DNA of 64,000 nucleotides from Bacteroidales bacterium (GTDB lineage Bacteria > Bacteroidota > Bacteroidia > Bacteroidales > UBA3824). The stretch's first letter is position 1. Every line of letters begins with the position of its first letter. Location of the stretch: assembly GCA_016286055.1 (NCBI GenBank), contig JAEERW010000005.1, forward strand, positions 62,001 through 126,000, read 5' to 3'. Under the pieces are notes generated by a model, which ran no database searches, was not told the DNA's origin, and saw only the letters and a list, made by a program, of their open reading frames with translations. Positions 37,564 to 46,526 of the stretch are shown piece by piece. A program made the translations under genes and the position numbers.

Positions 37564-38160
37564 ATGGAAAATTTAAAAGATATCGACCTCCTTTCTATCG
37601 ACCGCAATTGGCTGATGCCCGAAGCGGGTAGGATTCTTATTTCTAAGCCCTTTTCTGGCGACGCCTATTTCGATAAGTCGGTAGTTTACCTCACCGAAAG
37701 CTCCGACAATGGCTTTGTGGGGTTTATTCTCAACAAACCGGTGCTCACCAATGTTAATTTGTGGCAACATAAGCATAACTCAGACTCGTGGAATCTGTGG
37801 TTTGGAGGGCCTGTGCGCAGCGAATATGTATACTTTATACACACAGCCGGTCCTGAGGTTATTCCCGGAAGCATTCAAGTGGCCGACGGTATCTACTGGG
37901 GCGGAAACTTCAACGAAGTGTCGCACAAAATTGAAAACGGCGAAATCAACGAAAAATCTGTGCGTTTCTTTCTTGGCTACTCTGGTTGGGAAAAAGGACA
38001 ACTTGAAAAAGAAATAAACGACAAATTCTGGATAGTGGGCAAACTTGAAACATCGGTGGTGATGAATACCGAAGCTGACATTTGGAAAGAAGCCGTTAAA
38101 AACTTAGGCGGACGCTACCGTGTATGGGAAAACCTTCCTCCCGACCCAATACTAAACTAA
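37564..38160 (+). CDS. YqgE/AlgH-family protein
   Basis: This 198-residue member of the UPF0301 family has no settled activity. The start is the ATG at 37564, which gives the normal length and removes 15 basic track residues. Motifs: PEAGRILISKPFSGDAYFDK near the N-terminus, SSDNGFVGFILNKPV and WFGGPVR, then the C-terminal SVRFFLGYSGWEKGQLEKE. Cytoplasmic, single gene, convergent with the next. In other bacteria AlgH was linked to regulation of alginate, but this name should not be read as function here. Confidence 0.93.
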   Translation: MENLKDIDLLSIDRNWLMPEAGRILISKPFSGDAYFDKSVVYLTESSDNGFVGFILNKPVLTNVNLWQHKHNSDSWNLWFGGPVRSEYVYFIHTAGPEVIPGSIQVADGIYWGGNFNEVSHKIENGEINEKSVRFFLGYSGWEKGQLEKEINDKFWIVGKLETSVVMNTEADIWKEAVKNLGGRYRVWENLPPDPILN

Positions 38161-38184
38161 CATACCACCCTAACAATCAATCTA

Positions 38185-39066
38185 TTAAAACTCATCGGCA
38201 TAATATTCATTGAGTCTTTTGAAAATGGTTTCGGCAGTACGGCGGTAGTAGCGTCGGTTTTGCCAGGCGATCACCCATTTCAGCCCGTATTCGGTAGAGG
38301 CTAAAAAAATCTCGTCGGCCACATTCAAAAAATCTGCATTTATAGTGGTATTGGTATCCGCGGGAATACCAAGAATCTCAGCCACATCAAGCACATGACG
38401 GCGAATCACGCTGTCGTGGCAACCCTCCGACAAAGGAGGAGTGTACAATACCGAATCTCTCACACAAAAAATGTTTCCAAACATAGCCGAACCCACAATT
38501 CCGCCTTCAGGATTTACAATCAGTGCATCGCTTGTGAATTTATTACGGGCATATTGCACCGCCAAACTCTTAACCACACTTCCAGAATGGGTGTTGAAGT
38601 TTGAAACACGTCCAGCTGGCATCGGCAACTCGTTGTAAATGTTGAGCGAAATACCTTCGGTGTTGAGTTCAAAAAGCACTGAGGGCAAACGCTTTACCAT
38701 AGCGATATAATATACCTGAGAAGGCTGGAGCCAAGTGTCACCACCTTCGGCACGGCTCACCAAAATAGTAACCAACCCACCTTTGAAAATCTTGTTTTTA
38801 ATCAAGAGTTTAGTTAGTTCCTCTTTTAATACAGTACGCTCAGAGGAAAACTTTTTTGGAATATCCATATTCATGAACGACATAGCGGCGCAGAGCTTGT
38901 CTAAATGGCGCCCGAAGAAAAGCATAGTGCTAGCATTGGTGCGTATCTGCTCAAAAACACAGTCGCCGAATATCAATGCACGTTGCACACTATTGATATC
39001 TAACGCATTAGAGGGCTGGTAGTTGCCGTTGAAATCTATTATTAAACCGTGTTCTGAGTTTGTCAT
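38185..39066 (-). CDS. Class IV aminotransferase-fold protein (ADC-lyase/BCAT-like)
   Basis: This 293-residue PLP fold-type IV protein has the expected opening (SVQRALIFGDCVFEQIRT), a candidate PLP lysine in VVKSLAVQYARNKF and YTPPLSEGCHDSVIRRHVL. However, at the position where the family keeps the glutamate that contacts the pyridine nitrogen (consensus VxEGxxSNxF), this protein reads VGSAMFGNIF. A Ser replaces the Glu. The catalytic role is therefore uncertain: it may be an inactive or altered relative. It lies just downstream of the rhomboid gene (6 bp) and is probably cotranscribed. Confidence 0.85.
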   Translation of the reverse strand: MTNSEHGLIIDFNGNYQPSNALDINSVQRALIFGDCVFEQIRTNASTMLFFGRHLDKLCAAMSFMNMDIPKKFSSERTVLKEELTKLLIKNKIFKGGLVTILVSRAEGGDTWLQPSQVYYIAMVKRLPSVLFELNTEGISLNIYNELPMPAGRVSNFNTHSGSVVKSLAVQYARNKFTSDALIVNPEGGIVGSAMFGNIFCVRDSVLYTPPLSEGCHDSVIRRHVLDVAEILGIPADTNTTINADFLNVADEIFLASTEYGLKWVIAWQNRRYYRRTAETIFKRLNEYYADEF

Positions 39067-39072
39067 AATGAA

Positions 39073-39708
39073 TTAAAACTGATTAATAAAATGCTGAAAC
39101 AAAGGAGGATATATAATTATCGGGAACACAAATCCGAAAATTGCACCCCAGAAATGCGCCGAATGTCCGATATTATCAAGATTTCTTTTAGCCATATAGT
39201 GGCAATAGAGCAGATAGAGAGGCCCGAACACAAATCCCGGAATATGCACAGGAATAAAAAACAGTCCGATACCAATTTTAGGCATTATCAGTATGGCAGC
39301 AAAAATAACAGCCGACACAGCGCCCGACGCTCCGATAGCATTGTAATAAGGTTGCTCGCGGTATTTAAAAAGATCTGACAACGAGGCTATTACAATTGCC
39401 AAAAGATAGAATGTAGCAAACAGCACTTCTCCTATCAATTTACCAAAAATAGTAATAAAGGTGTGTTCTACCAAATAACCAAAAAAATAGAGAGTGAGCA
39501 TATTAAAGGCCAAATGCCACCACCCACCATGCACAAAGCCAGAGGTCACCAATCTGAAAAAATCGTGACGGTGCCAAACCATGTAGGCATTGAACTTAAA
39601 CTTGTCGAACCATTCGGGACGCGCCATGCTGTACGGCAGCGGGTTTTGATCCTGAAATGCGAATATCGAAACAATCGCAGTAATTACTATGATAAAAGTG
39701 GTAATCAT
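39073..39708 (-). CDS. Rhomboid-family intramembrane serine protease
   Basis: This 211-residue protein has six TM helices. The catalytic pair is Ser128 (GASGAVSAV) and His185 (GHSAHFWGAIFGF), with the supporting HxxxN of GGWWHLAFNML (His65 and Asn69). Rhomboids cleave TM segments of membrane proteins; the substrate here is not known. It is followed by the class IV gene. Divergent from pyrB. Confidence 0.93.
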   Translation of the reverse strand: MITTFIIVITAIVSIFAFQDQNPLPYSMARPEWFDKFKFNAYMVWHRHDFFRLVTSGFVHGGWWHLAFNMLTLYFFGYLVEHTFITIFGKLIGEVLFATFYLLAIVIASLSDLFKYREQPYYNAIGASGAVSAVIFAAILIMPKIGIGLFFIPVHIPGFVFGPLYLLYCHYMAKRNLDNIGHSAHFWGAIFGFVFPIIIYPPLFQHFINQF

Positions 39709-39728
39709 TAAAATATTGTTTTACTGCG

Positions 39729-39736
39729 CAAAAATA
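39729..39736 (-). promoter_or_regulatory. -7 promoter element of rhomboid gene
   Basis: TATTTTTG on the minus strand, about 20 bp before the ATG. Confidence 0.45.
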
Positions 39737-39798
39737 GTTTTTTATATCAACAAAACGAAATTTTTTCAAAAAACTCGGTTGCGATTACAGCGAATTAT

Positions 39799-39806
39799 TA
39801 TATTTG
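39799..39806 (+). promoter_or_regulatory. -7 and -33 promoter of pyrB
   Basis: TATATTTG with TTG at 39779-39781, 20 bp upstream, matches the Bacteroidetes promoter spacing. It drives pyrB and pyrI. Confidence 0.6.
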
Positions 39807-39853
39807 CAATAATAAAAAACACAACCTTAAAAACAATAAAACACTATAAATAA

Positions 39854-40765
39854 ATGACAAACAAAAGTCTTATATCCATCACAGACTTCTCCACCAATGA
39901 GATTCTGCGGTTACTTGAAATTGCCGAAGATTTTGAGCGTCACCCCGAACCGCACCTCTTGGACGGCAAAGTGGTAGCCACGCTGTTTTTTGAACCGTCC
40001 ACTCGCACACGACTGAGTTTTGAAAGCGCCGCCAACCGTCTCGGCGGAAGGGTTATCGGATTTTCCGACCCCAACATTTCAAGCGTGTCGAAAGGTGAAA
40101 CCCTCAAAGATACAATACGCATTGTGTCGAACTATTGCGACCTTATTGTAATGCGCCATCCTCTTGAAGGAAGCTGCCGATACGCAAGCGAGGTGGCTAC
40201 TGTGCCCGTGATCAATGCAGGCGACGGTGCTCACCAGCACCCCACTCAAACCCTTCTCGATATGTATTCAATTAAGAAAACGCAAGGAAGGCTCGACAAT
40301 ATCAACATCTTTATGGTGGGCGACCTCAAATACGGACGCACCGTGCACTCGCTAGTTCAGGCAATGTCGCCATTCAACCCTATTTTTAATTTTATTTCGC
40401 ATCCAAAGCTCAAGATGCCTAAAGAATACCTCGACTTCCTTGATTCTAAGCACGTTAAATATTACGAACACGAGCAGTTCAACGACATTATTTCAGAGGC
40501 TGATATCATTTATATGACACGGGTACAACGTGAACGTTTCCAAGACCTTATGGAATACGAAAAAACCAAAGACCTCTACATTCTACGCAACAGCATGCTT
40601 GAAAACACAAAGCCAACAATGAAGATACTGCACCCGCTGCCACGTGTTAACGAAATAGCACAGGATGTGGACACCAACTCCAAGGCTTACTATTTCGAAC
40701 AAGCGCTCAATGGCGTGTATGCTCGTCAAGCGGTAATTTCTTACGTTTTAGGACTAAAAAAATAA
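39854..40765 (+). CDS. pyrB: Aspartate carbamoyltransferase catalytic subunit
   Basis: This 303-residue enzyme makes N-carbamoyl-aspartate from carbamoyl phosphate and aspartate in pyrimidine synthesis. Motifs: [14 protein letters not shown] with the carbamoyl-phosphate-binding STRT loop, [12 protein letters not shown] in the aspartate domain and [11 protein letters not shown] near the end. The gene is followed by pyrI at 61 bp, so a class B dodecamer with CTP feedback is expected. The gap between them contains a small TGCATTATGAAT repeat. Confidence 0.97.
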   Translation: MTNKSLISITDFSTNEILRLLEIAEDFERHPEPHLLDGKVVATLFFEPSTRTRLSFESAANRLGGRVIGFSDPNISSVSKGETLKDTIRIVSNYCDLIVMRHPLEGSCRYASEVATVPVINAGDGAHQHPTQTLLDMYSIKKTQGRLDNINIFMVGDLKYGRTVHSLVQAMSPFNPIFNFISHPKLKMPKEYLDFLDSKHVKYYEHEQFNDIISEADIIYMTRVQRERFQDLMEYEKTKDLYILRNSMLENTKPTMKILHPLPRVNEIAQDVDTNSKAYYFEQALNGVYARQAVISYVLGLKK

Positions 40766-40786
40766 TTGCTAACCAATTATCATTGT

Positions 40787-40811
40787 GCATTATGAATAAT
40801 GCATTATGAAT
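40787..40811. repeat. Short direct/inverted repeat between pyrB and pyrI
   Basis: GCATTAT at 40787 pairs with ATAATGC at 40796, and TGCATTATGAAT is repeated directly. It is a weak hairpin with a two-base loop; similar TGCATTATGAAT repeats are common in Bacteroidetes intergenic DNA. No function is suggested. Confidence 0.4.
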
Positions 40812-40826
40812 TAAATACTTATCCAA

Positions 40827-41282
40827 ATGGACAAATCAGAACTCAAAGTCAACGCCATAAAAGACGGTACGGTAATAGACCATATCCCCGCCAAAGACCT
40901 TTTTGAGGTAATCAAAATACTCAACCTCGAAAAAGTGGACAACCAAGTAACATTCGGCACAAACCTCGACAGCAAGAAACTCGGCAAAAAGGCAATTATC
41001 AAGGTTTCGGACAAGTTTTTCAAAGACCATGAAATCAATAAGATAGCCCTTATTGCTCCTAAGGCAAACCTCAACATTATTAAAAACTACGAAGTGATAG
41101 AGAAACGTCCAGTAGAACTTCCCTCCACCATCAAAGGTATTTGCAAGTGCATGAACCCCAAATGTATAACAAATTCGGAGCCGATGTCTACCAAATTCGA
41201 CGTTATTTCAAAAGAGCCACCGGCGCTGAGGTGTTTCTACTGCGGAAAAATCACCGACCGCGAACACTTTATTATTATATAG
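40827..41282 (+). CDS. pyrI: Aspartate carbamoyltransferase regulatory subunit
   Basis: This 151-residue allosteric subunit binds CTP/ATP and holds the ATCase complex together. The N-terminal nucleotide-binding domain is followed by a zinc domain: four cysteines in CMNPKC near 110 and CFYCGK near 138. The opening IKDGTVIDHIPA is the classical family segment. Normal length. Confidence 0.96.
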   Translation: MDKSELKVNAIKDGTVIDHIPAKDLFEVIKILNLEKVDNQVTFGTNLDSKKLGKKAIIKVSDKFFKDHEINKIALIAPKANLNIIKNYEVIEKRPVELPSTIKGICKCMNPKCITNSEPMSTKFDVISKEPPALRCFYCGKITDREHFIII

Positions 41283-41284
41283 CA

Positions 41285-43414
41285 CTATTTGGGATACTCT
41301 ATCCGAGCGTGATAGATATTTATAAGTTTCTCTTTAAACAGTTCCTTTACCCTGTCGATGTCTCTGAACGTAAGATTGGTATTGTCGAACTGTTTTTGTG
41401 CAATCTGACCATTGATGATATTGTCTACCAGATTGCTTATGGTAACTGTGTCGTAGGTTTTAAGGCTCTTAGAGGCTGCCTCGATGGAATCGGCCATCAT
41501 AACAATGGCGTTCTCCTTGTTGAGCGGACGTGGACCGGGATATGTAAACTTGGCATCGCAATCCTCGTCGGGATGCTCGTTTTTGTACATCTTGTAAAAA
41601 TATCCAGCCTTTGATGTGCCGTGGTGGGTTTTTATAAAGTCGATTATCTGCAAAGGCAATTTATACTGCTTGGCTAATTCTACACCCTTAATCACGTGAT
41701 TGATTATGATTTCGGCACTTTTAAGATAGTCTAACTTGTCGTGAGGATTAATGCCAGTAACTTGGTTCTCAGTAAAATAAAGAGGTGCGGTCAACTTGCC
41801 GATATCATGGTATAGAGCACCTGTGCGGGCAAGATGAGGATTGCCGCCAACTTGAAAAATAGCAGCTTCGGCAAGATTGGCTACCTGCGTGCAGTGGGCA
41901 AAAGTTCCAGGAGCTTCTTCTGCCAAACGCCTGAGCAACGGACGGTTAGAGTCGGCTAACTCCACAAGGGTAACATCGCTCAAAAGTCCGAACACTTTTT
42001 CAAACAGATATATCACAGGATAGGCCAAAAGCAATAGCATACTATTGACACCAAGGAAAATAAGGTTTTGCCAAATGGTGCCGTCGATATTACCTGACAT
42101 AAACTCAAAACTCAGGTACACCAACGCATAGATTATAAAACATATAATCGATGTACGGAAAACAAGACCCCTTCGGTTGATCTGCTGCAACGATATTATC
42201 ATAAAATATCCAGGAACAAACTGCATTACAAAATACTCAAACGAGTTGGGCACAACAAAACCCGTTGCCACGCAAGCCATTATATGGAAAAATAATGCTG
42301 TGCGGGTATCAAAAAACGTCTTAATAATCAACGCCAACAACAAAAACGGCACTACCCAGATACTGAACAAATTGTAGCGAATAACAAGGCTCATGCCCAC
42401 AATCACTACTGTAAGGAGACTAAGTATCAGCAGCGAATACTTTGTTTGATAAAAAATCTCGCGTCGAAATGTTTTCAAAAACATGAATATCAGCGCGAAA
42501 AACAGTATAAAAACAATAGCCTGACCTAAAAAAATAAAGTTGTAACCCGCACCGTGATCGCTAAGTTCGTATTCTCGGCGAAGAGATTCAAGAATAAGAA
42601 ACTCATCATCGCCCACCATCTCGCCCTGAAAAATCACACGCTGCCCCGACTGTACAATACCCTTGGTTTGCGAAATGCCGTTGATGCTCTCGTTGAGCAC
42701 CTTTTGCGTGGTGGCTTCGTCGTAAGTGAGGTTGTGTTCGAGCCACTGGTTGGGATTCAAACCCTCAACCATCTTCTCTATGTTTTTAAACTCTGTGGTG
42801 GTCATGCTACCAGCCGATTCGGACATAAAGGCTCGGATACTATTCTTAACATAAAGATAGGCGGTTTTAATAGTAAACACCTCTGTCGAAGGTTTCTGAT
42901 CAGTAATGTCACCATCGCGGATAAGTATTATGTGGTCTTTGAGGTCGTTGCCGTTGGGCAAAATCTCGGTTTCGAGCAAACCAGTGTTGTAAACATTTGA
43001 CAACGCGGCGTAAATTGTGTTGCGAAAGTTGTGATATATGTCCTTGGTGTTGGTGAGTTCATCGCTTAATGTGTCAATACGGTCGGTATACTCCTTCATA
43101 AGCGAATTGTAGGCTGCAAAAAAATGCTCAATATTATCAATTTTTACTTGGTTGTCTTTCAAAAAATACTGTTTGGCCTCTTTAATAAGTTCTTTTTTGT
43201 CGTTTTCAAGTTCTTCGGCACTCTTGTATATAGCAAAATCAAACGGCGCAATAAGATTTTCGTGTTTCCACGGACTTCCTTTCTGGTATTCGTATTTAAA
43301 CTTTGCCTCCTTAGGCAGTACGTAAAGTATTATCATCACAGCGATTACATAAATAAACACTCTGAAAATACTCGACCAAATGTTAATCAACGATTTTTTG
43401 CTATTAGTTTCCAT
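41285..43414 (-). CDS. 7TM-HD family phosphohydrolase (PgpH-like)
   Basis: This 709-residue membrane protein is of the 7TMR-HDED/HD type. The ATG at 43414 replaces the longer track start (41 basic extra residues). It has one TM helix at about 12-32, a large extracellular domain (about 40-280), a 7-TM block at 290-450 and a cytoplasmic HD domain. The HD domain has APGTFAHCTQVANLAEAA, then LYHDIGKLTAPLYF, THHGTSKAGYFY and MADSIEAASKS. PgpH-type members hydrolyse c-di-AMP to pApA; that activity is inferred by family. The gene stands alone and nearly touches the end of pyrI. Confidence 0.92.
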   Translation of the reverse strand: METNSKKSLINIWSSIFRVFIYVIAVMIILYVLPKEAKFKYEYQKGSPWKHENLIAPFDFAIYKSAEELENDKKELIKEAKQYFLKDNQVKIDNIEHFFAAYNSLMKEYTDRIDTLSDELTNTKDIYHNFRNTIYAALSNVYNTGLLETEILPNGNDLKDHIILIRDGDITDQKPSTEVFTIKTAYLYVKNSIRAFMSESAGSMTTTEFKNIEKMVEGLNPNQWLEHNLTYDEATTQKVLNESINGISQTKGIVQSGQRVIFQGEMVGDDEFLILESLRREYELSDHGAGYNFIFLGQAIVFILFFALIFMFLKTFRREIFYQTKYSLLILSLLTVVIVGMSLVIRYNLFSIWVVPFLLLALIIKTFFDTRTALFFHIMACVATGFVVPNSFEYFVMQFVPGYFMIISLQQINRRGLVFRTSIICFIIYALVYLSFEFMSGNIDGTIWQNLIFLGVNSMLLLLAYPVIYLFEKVFGLLSDVTLVELADSNRPLLRRLAEEAPGTFAHCTQVANLAEAAIFQVGGNPHLARTGALYHDIGKLTAPLYFTENQVTGINPHDKLDYLKSAEIIINHVIKGVELAKQYKLPLQIIDFIKTHHGTSKAGYFYKMYKNEHPDEDCDAKFTYPGPRPLNKENAIVMMADSIEAASKSLKTYDTVTISNLVDNIINGQIAQKQFDNTNLTFRDIDRVKELFKEKLINIYHARIEYPK

Positions 43415-43440
43415 TATATTATTATCGGATAAAACATAAG

Positions 43441-43448
43441 CAAAGGTA
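43441..43448 (-). promoter_or_regulatory. -7 promoter element of the 7TM-HD gene
   Basis: TACCTTTG on the minus strand, 27 bp before the ATG. Confidence 0.55.
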
Positions 43449-43502
43449 ATAAAAAAATGATTTTGTATATAAATTTGGAAGATTTTTTTTGTCAGGGCAT
43501 TT

Positions 43503-45074
43503 TTACACCACCACTTCAAAAATCTCCTTGTTGCCAAAATGCATCGTCTTGCTGCCCGAAACCTTGCTTTTGTTGAAATTAAAACTCAACATATACCCCT
43601 TGTTAATGTGGTAAAAATCAAGGTATTCGGTGAGTTGTTTTTCGCCGCGAGTATTGTAGGCATCACCGCGCCAAATTTTCATTTCAATGACGTATTGTTC
43701 GCCTAAGTAATCAATAATCATATCGGTACGGGAGCGGTCGCGGGTTTCGGCTTCGATATAGTAATTACCTGTGCCATTGATGATTGGCTTGATATAAAGC
43801 ATAAAGAAGCGACGACCTTCCTCCTCCTTAAATTCGATGTCGTTGCCACCGTAAATGTCGTTGAAATGCACGGCAAAACGTTCGAGAATTTTGTCCATCA
43901 GGAGTTTTCCGTCTTCAACAAACTGATTGCGATCGGTGTCGCCGGCGGTGTACAGAATGTCGGATATTTCCTCATCGCTCGAAAACTTATTGTAAAGGCG
44001 TGTTTCAATAATACGGTTGAAAATCCTAACCATGCCGTTCACCGGTTTGATGTAATTGAACATAGCGGCAATATTCAGAATTTTGTTATCGGAATTGTAT
44101 GAAATGGATTTTCCGTAATACAAAATATCTTTCAGAATTTCAGCCATTTTTGGAAAAGTTTCCAATTTTTTGTTCAAATCGTCGAAAAAAGTGTTGTTCT
44201 CTTCCACAAGAATCATTTTGACAGCTGAAATTATACCCTCCTTATTCCATCCGAGATTTTCTTGGTCTATCAACTGACAAAGTTTAGACACAAAATAAGG
44301 ATACCCCGACGAATAGTCCCAAACCATCTGCGCCATTTCGGAAATATTCATACCCGTGTTGTGGTCGTCCTCGTAATCCTGAATCATCTGCGCTATGCCG
44401 TCTTTGTTAAACGACATATCCGCTTTAAACGGTACGGCAATGTTCCACGGCGAATTGTATTGGTGGTCAGAGTCGGGACGTACTTTGAGTTTGAGGTTTT
44501 TGATGTCGTAAACGCCAGCAAGGATAACGGACTGAAATGTCGGAACTTGCATACGTTTGAGATATTTGTTTCGCAACATACGGAGCATTTCGATAAACGA
44601 TTCGTAATTGCTTGCGTTGTCAACCTCGTCGATGAAAATAACGATTGGGGCGGCACTTTTTGCGCAAATATCCGATACAGACTTTTCAAAAATTTCAAAT
44701 GGGATTTCTTTCTTCGCGTCATATTTGTCAAGCAATCCCGAAATCATCTGTTTAACATCGTCTTGCAAATTACTGATGTTGATATACTCAAACGCCATCT
44801 GAATCTGCTCCCAAAAGGAATAAGCGATAGTCTCTTTACTTTTGAAATTGTTGCCGCCCAACGCCTCAAAACTTATCGAAAACACAACATAATCATTACT
44901 CAAACGCTTTGCCAAATGGTAAAGTGTGGTTGTCTTTCCGTATTGACGTCCACGGTTGATAGTGATGTATTCGCCATCGGCAACACGGTTTACAATGTCG
45001 TCGAGCCTTTTGGTGATGTCCACCATATAATGTTTTTCAGGGTAGCACGTACCCGTTGTGTTGAATTTGCGCAT
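43503..45074 (-). CDS. AAA-like ATPase with C-terminal PD-(D/E)XK nuclease-like domain
   Basis: This 523-residue protein starts at the ATG at 45074. An N-terminal AAA-like domain has the P-loop NRGRQYGKTTTLYHLA near 40 and a Walker B in IVIFIDEVDNA near 145. The end looks like a PD-(D/E)XK nuclease: RSRTDMIIDYLGEQYVIEMK with GEKQLTEYLD. This two-part type is common and multi-copy in Bacteroidetes, with no agreed function; defence or mobile-element roles are suggested but not shown. Single gene with its own promoter. Confidence 0.85.
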   Translation of the reverse strand: MRKFNTTGTCYPEKHYMVDITKRLDDIVNRVADGEYITINRGRQYGKTTTLYHLAKRLSNDYVVFSISFEALGGNNFKSKETIAYSFWEQIQMAFEYINISNLQDDVKQMISGLLDKYDAKKEIPFEIFEKSVSDICAKSAAPIVIFIDEVDNASNYESFIEMLRMLRNKYLKRMQVPTFQSVILAGVYDIKNLKLKVRPDSDHQYNSPWNIAVPFKADMSFNKDGIAQMIQDYEDDHNTGMNISEMAQMVWDYSSGYPYFVSKLCQLIDQENLGWNKEGIISAVKMILVEENNTFFDDLNKKLETFPKMAEILKDILYYGKSISYNSDNKILNIAAMFNYIKPVNGMVRIFNRIIETRLYNKFSSDEEISDILYTAGDTDRNQFVEDGKLLMDKILERFAVHFNDIYGGNDIEFKEEEGRRFFMLYIKPIINGTGNYYIEAETRDRSRTDMIIDYLGEQYVIEMKIWRGDAYNTRGEKQLTEYLDFYHINKGYMLSFNFNKSKVSGSKTMHFGNKEIFEVVV

Positions 45075-45092
45075 AGTTGTAATAATTTTGGG

Positions 45093-45100
45093 CAAATATA
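45093..45100 (-). promoter_or_regulatory. -7 promoter element of the AAA/nuclease gene
   Basis: TATATTTG on the minus strand, about 20 bp before the ATG. Confidence 0.5.
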
Positions 45101-45240
45101 AAAAAAATATGGGAATTACTGAAAAGTTTTTCCAAATGAAGAGAAAGATTCCACGACAATTTCATCAAATGCCGCAAGCGGCAGCGAATTTAGCGAAAAC
45201 AAAATGCAGAAGAGTTTTCGTTAAATACGTATAATTAAAA

Positions 45241-45867
45241 TTACTTACTTATTTTATATTCAAAAATGTCAAAATTATAAAAACCCATATCAGTAAGTAA
45301 AGTTTTGCTTTTTTCTATATCGCTGAAAGTATTATATCCTTTGATTAGCGGCAGACGCAACCGACATTTATCTTGAAAACCGTGTTGCGCCAAAAATTGT
45401 AAATTCTTTGTCACTAGGTTGTTGTCGGCAGATGTATATGCTTGATATATAGTGCTGTTCATATCTTTAATATCTACAATAAACTGACTGACAAACTCCG
45501 CAATATGCGCTATATGTCCGGTTTTAACATTCAAACTAGTCTCAATGTTTATATTCCAAACAGGGTTGCATATACGGTGAAATTCCTCAATAAAACGGCT
45601 CTGCATACATGGTTCGCCGCCGCCGAATGTGATTCCGCCGTCTGTGGCTTGAAAATAAAGGTCGTCAATCATTACCTTTTTTAAAAGCATTTTAGGCGTA
45701 AGAGTCTGACAAATGATATTCGGATCAAAACACTGAGAATTAATACAATAACGGCAACGCAACGGGCAACTATAAAAAGCCGCCAACGTGGTTACGCCCT
45801 TGCCGTCGCGATTGATTCTATGCCGGTTGATCCCTATGAATTTCGCATAGTTATTTTCGTTATTCAT
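45241..45867 (-). CDS. Radical SAM activase-like enzyme
   Basis: This 208-residue protein is a small radical SAM enzyme resembling glycyl-radical activases (NrdG/PflA type). The cluster motif is FYSCPLRCRYC with cysteines at 34, 38 and 41 (CX3CX2C), followed by a SAM-binding segment GGITFGGGEPCM near 80. A FIVDIKDMN segment follows. There is no glycyl-radical enzyme gene beside it. Instead its ATG overlaps the stop of a TonB-like gene by four bases, so the two are translationally coupled. The length is near the minimal activase size. Substrate unknown. Confidence 0.85.
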   Translation of the reverse strand: MNNENNYAKFIGINRHRINRDGKGVTTLAAFYSCPLRCRYCINSQCFDPNIICQTLTPKMLLKKVMIDDLYFQATDGGITFGGGEPCMQSRFIEEFHRICNPVWNINIETSLNVKTGHIAHIAEFVSQFIVDIKDMNSTIYQAYTSADNNLVTKNLQFLAQHGFQDKCRLRLPLIKGYNTFSDIEKSKTLLTDMGFYNFDIFEYKISK

Positions 45868-46526
45868 TTCTTATTATCTGACAAAACAAAATTCACAGGA
45901 ACCACAAGAGAACACTTAACTTTTTCCCCACCTTGCTGTGCCGGTTTCCATTTTTGCGGGATAGACATAACAACACGTAATGCCTCTGCATCTAACTCCG
46001 GATGAACCCCACGTAAAATTTTTACATCAGTTGGACTGCCATCTATATCAATTACAAAAGATACATATACTGTACCTTGAATGCCTTCACTACTTGCTCC
46101 TTTCGGGTATTGTATATTGTCTGCGATGTATTTCCGCAAAGCATTATTTCCGCCGGGAAACTCAGGAACTGTCTCTATAATAATGCCAAGAAACGGTTCT
46201 TCTGTAATTTCATCTTCAGTTTCTATCGTTATTTCTTCTTCAGGCATAGAAATGTCGCCTTCAAGATCATCATCCGGCTCTTGAGCCATTGCCGGTGTTG
46301 CTGATAATCCTACCGCAAGCCCGACCATTGCGATTTTTTTACCGAGGCGTTTGCGGTTGCGAAGTTCGTTCTCTATATAACGCATTTCGCTTTCACACGC
46401 CGGACAAGTGCCACTGCATTCGCCCTCAAACGTACATTCATGAGGATTATATTCTATCTCATTAGCCTCTGCAATCCGTTTGCGTATTGCTTTGAGTTCG
46501 TTACATGTATTTTTTCCGTGATTCAT
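45864..46526 (-). CDS. TonB-C-terminal-domain protein with cytoplasmic Cys-rich head
   Basis: This 220-residue protein has three parts. Residues 1-62 are a cytoplasmic head with cysteines at 8, 31, 37, 41 and 44 (HECTFEGECSGTCPACESE) in a charged helical context. A TM helix spans about 65-81, then an acidic linker (DDDLEGD, EEEITIETEDE). A TonB_C domain at about 120-220 is clear from EFPGGNNALRKYIADNIQYP and GTVYVSFVIDIDGSPTDV. This domain normally contacts TonB-box receptors in the outer membrane. The Cys-rich head could bind Fe-S or Zn and could be acted on by, or serve, the coupled radical SAM enzyme; this is inference. Confidence 0.8.
   Translation of the reverse strand: MNHGKNTCNELKAIRKRIAEANEIEYNPHECTFEGECSGTCPACESEMRYIENELRNRKRLGKKIAMVGLAVGLSATPAMAQEPDDDLEGDISMPEEEITIETEDEITEEPFLGIIIETVPEFPGGNNALRKYIADNIQYPKGASSEGIQGTVYVSFVIDIDGSPTDVKILRGVHPELDAEALRVVMSIPQKWKPAQQGGEKVKCSLVVPVNFVLSDNKK

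Noticed and set aside
44262-45101. 279-residue plus-strand ORF
   Set aside because: Shadow of the AAA/nuclease gene; the real gene has P-loop and Walker B.
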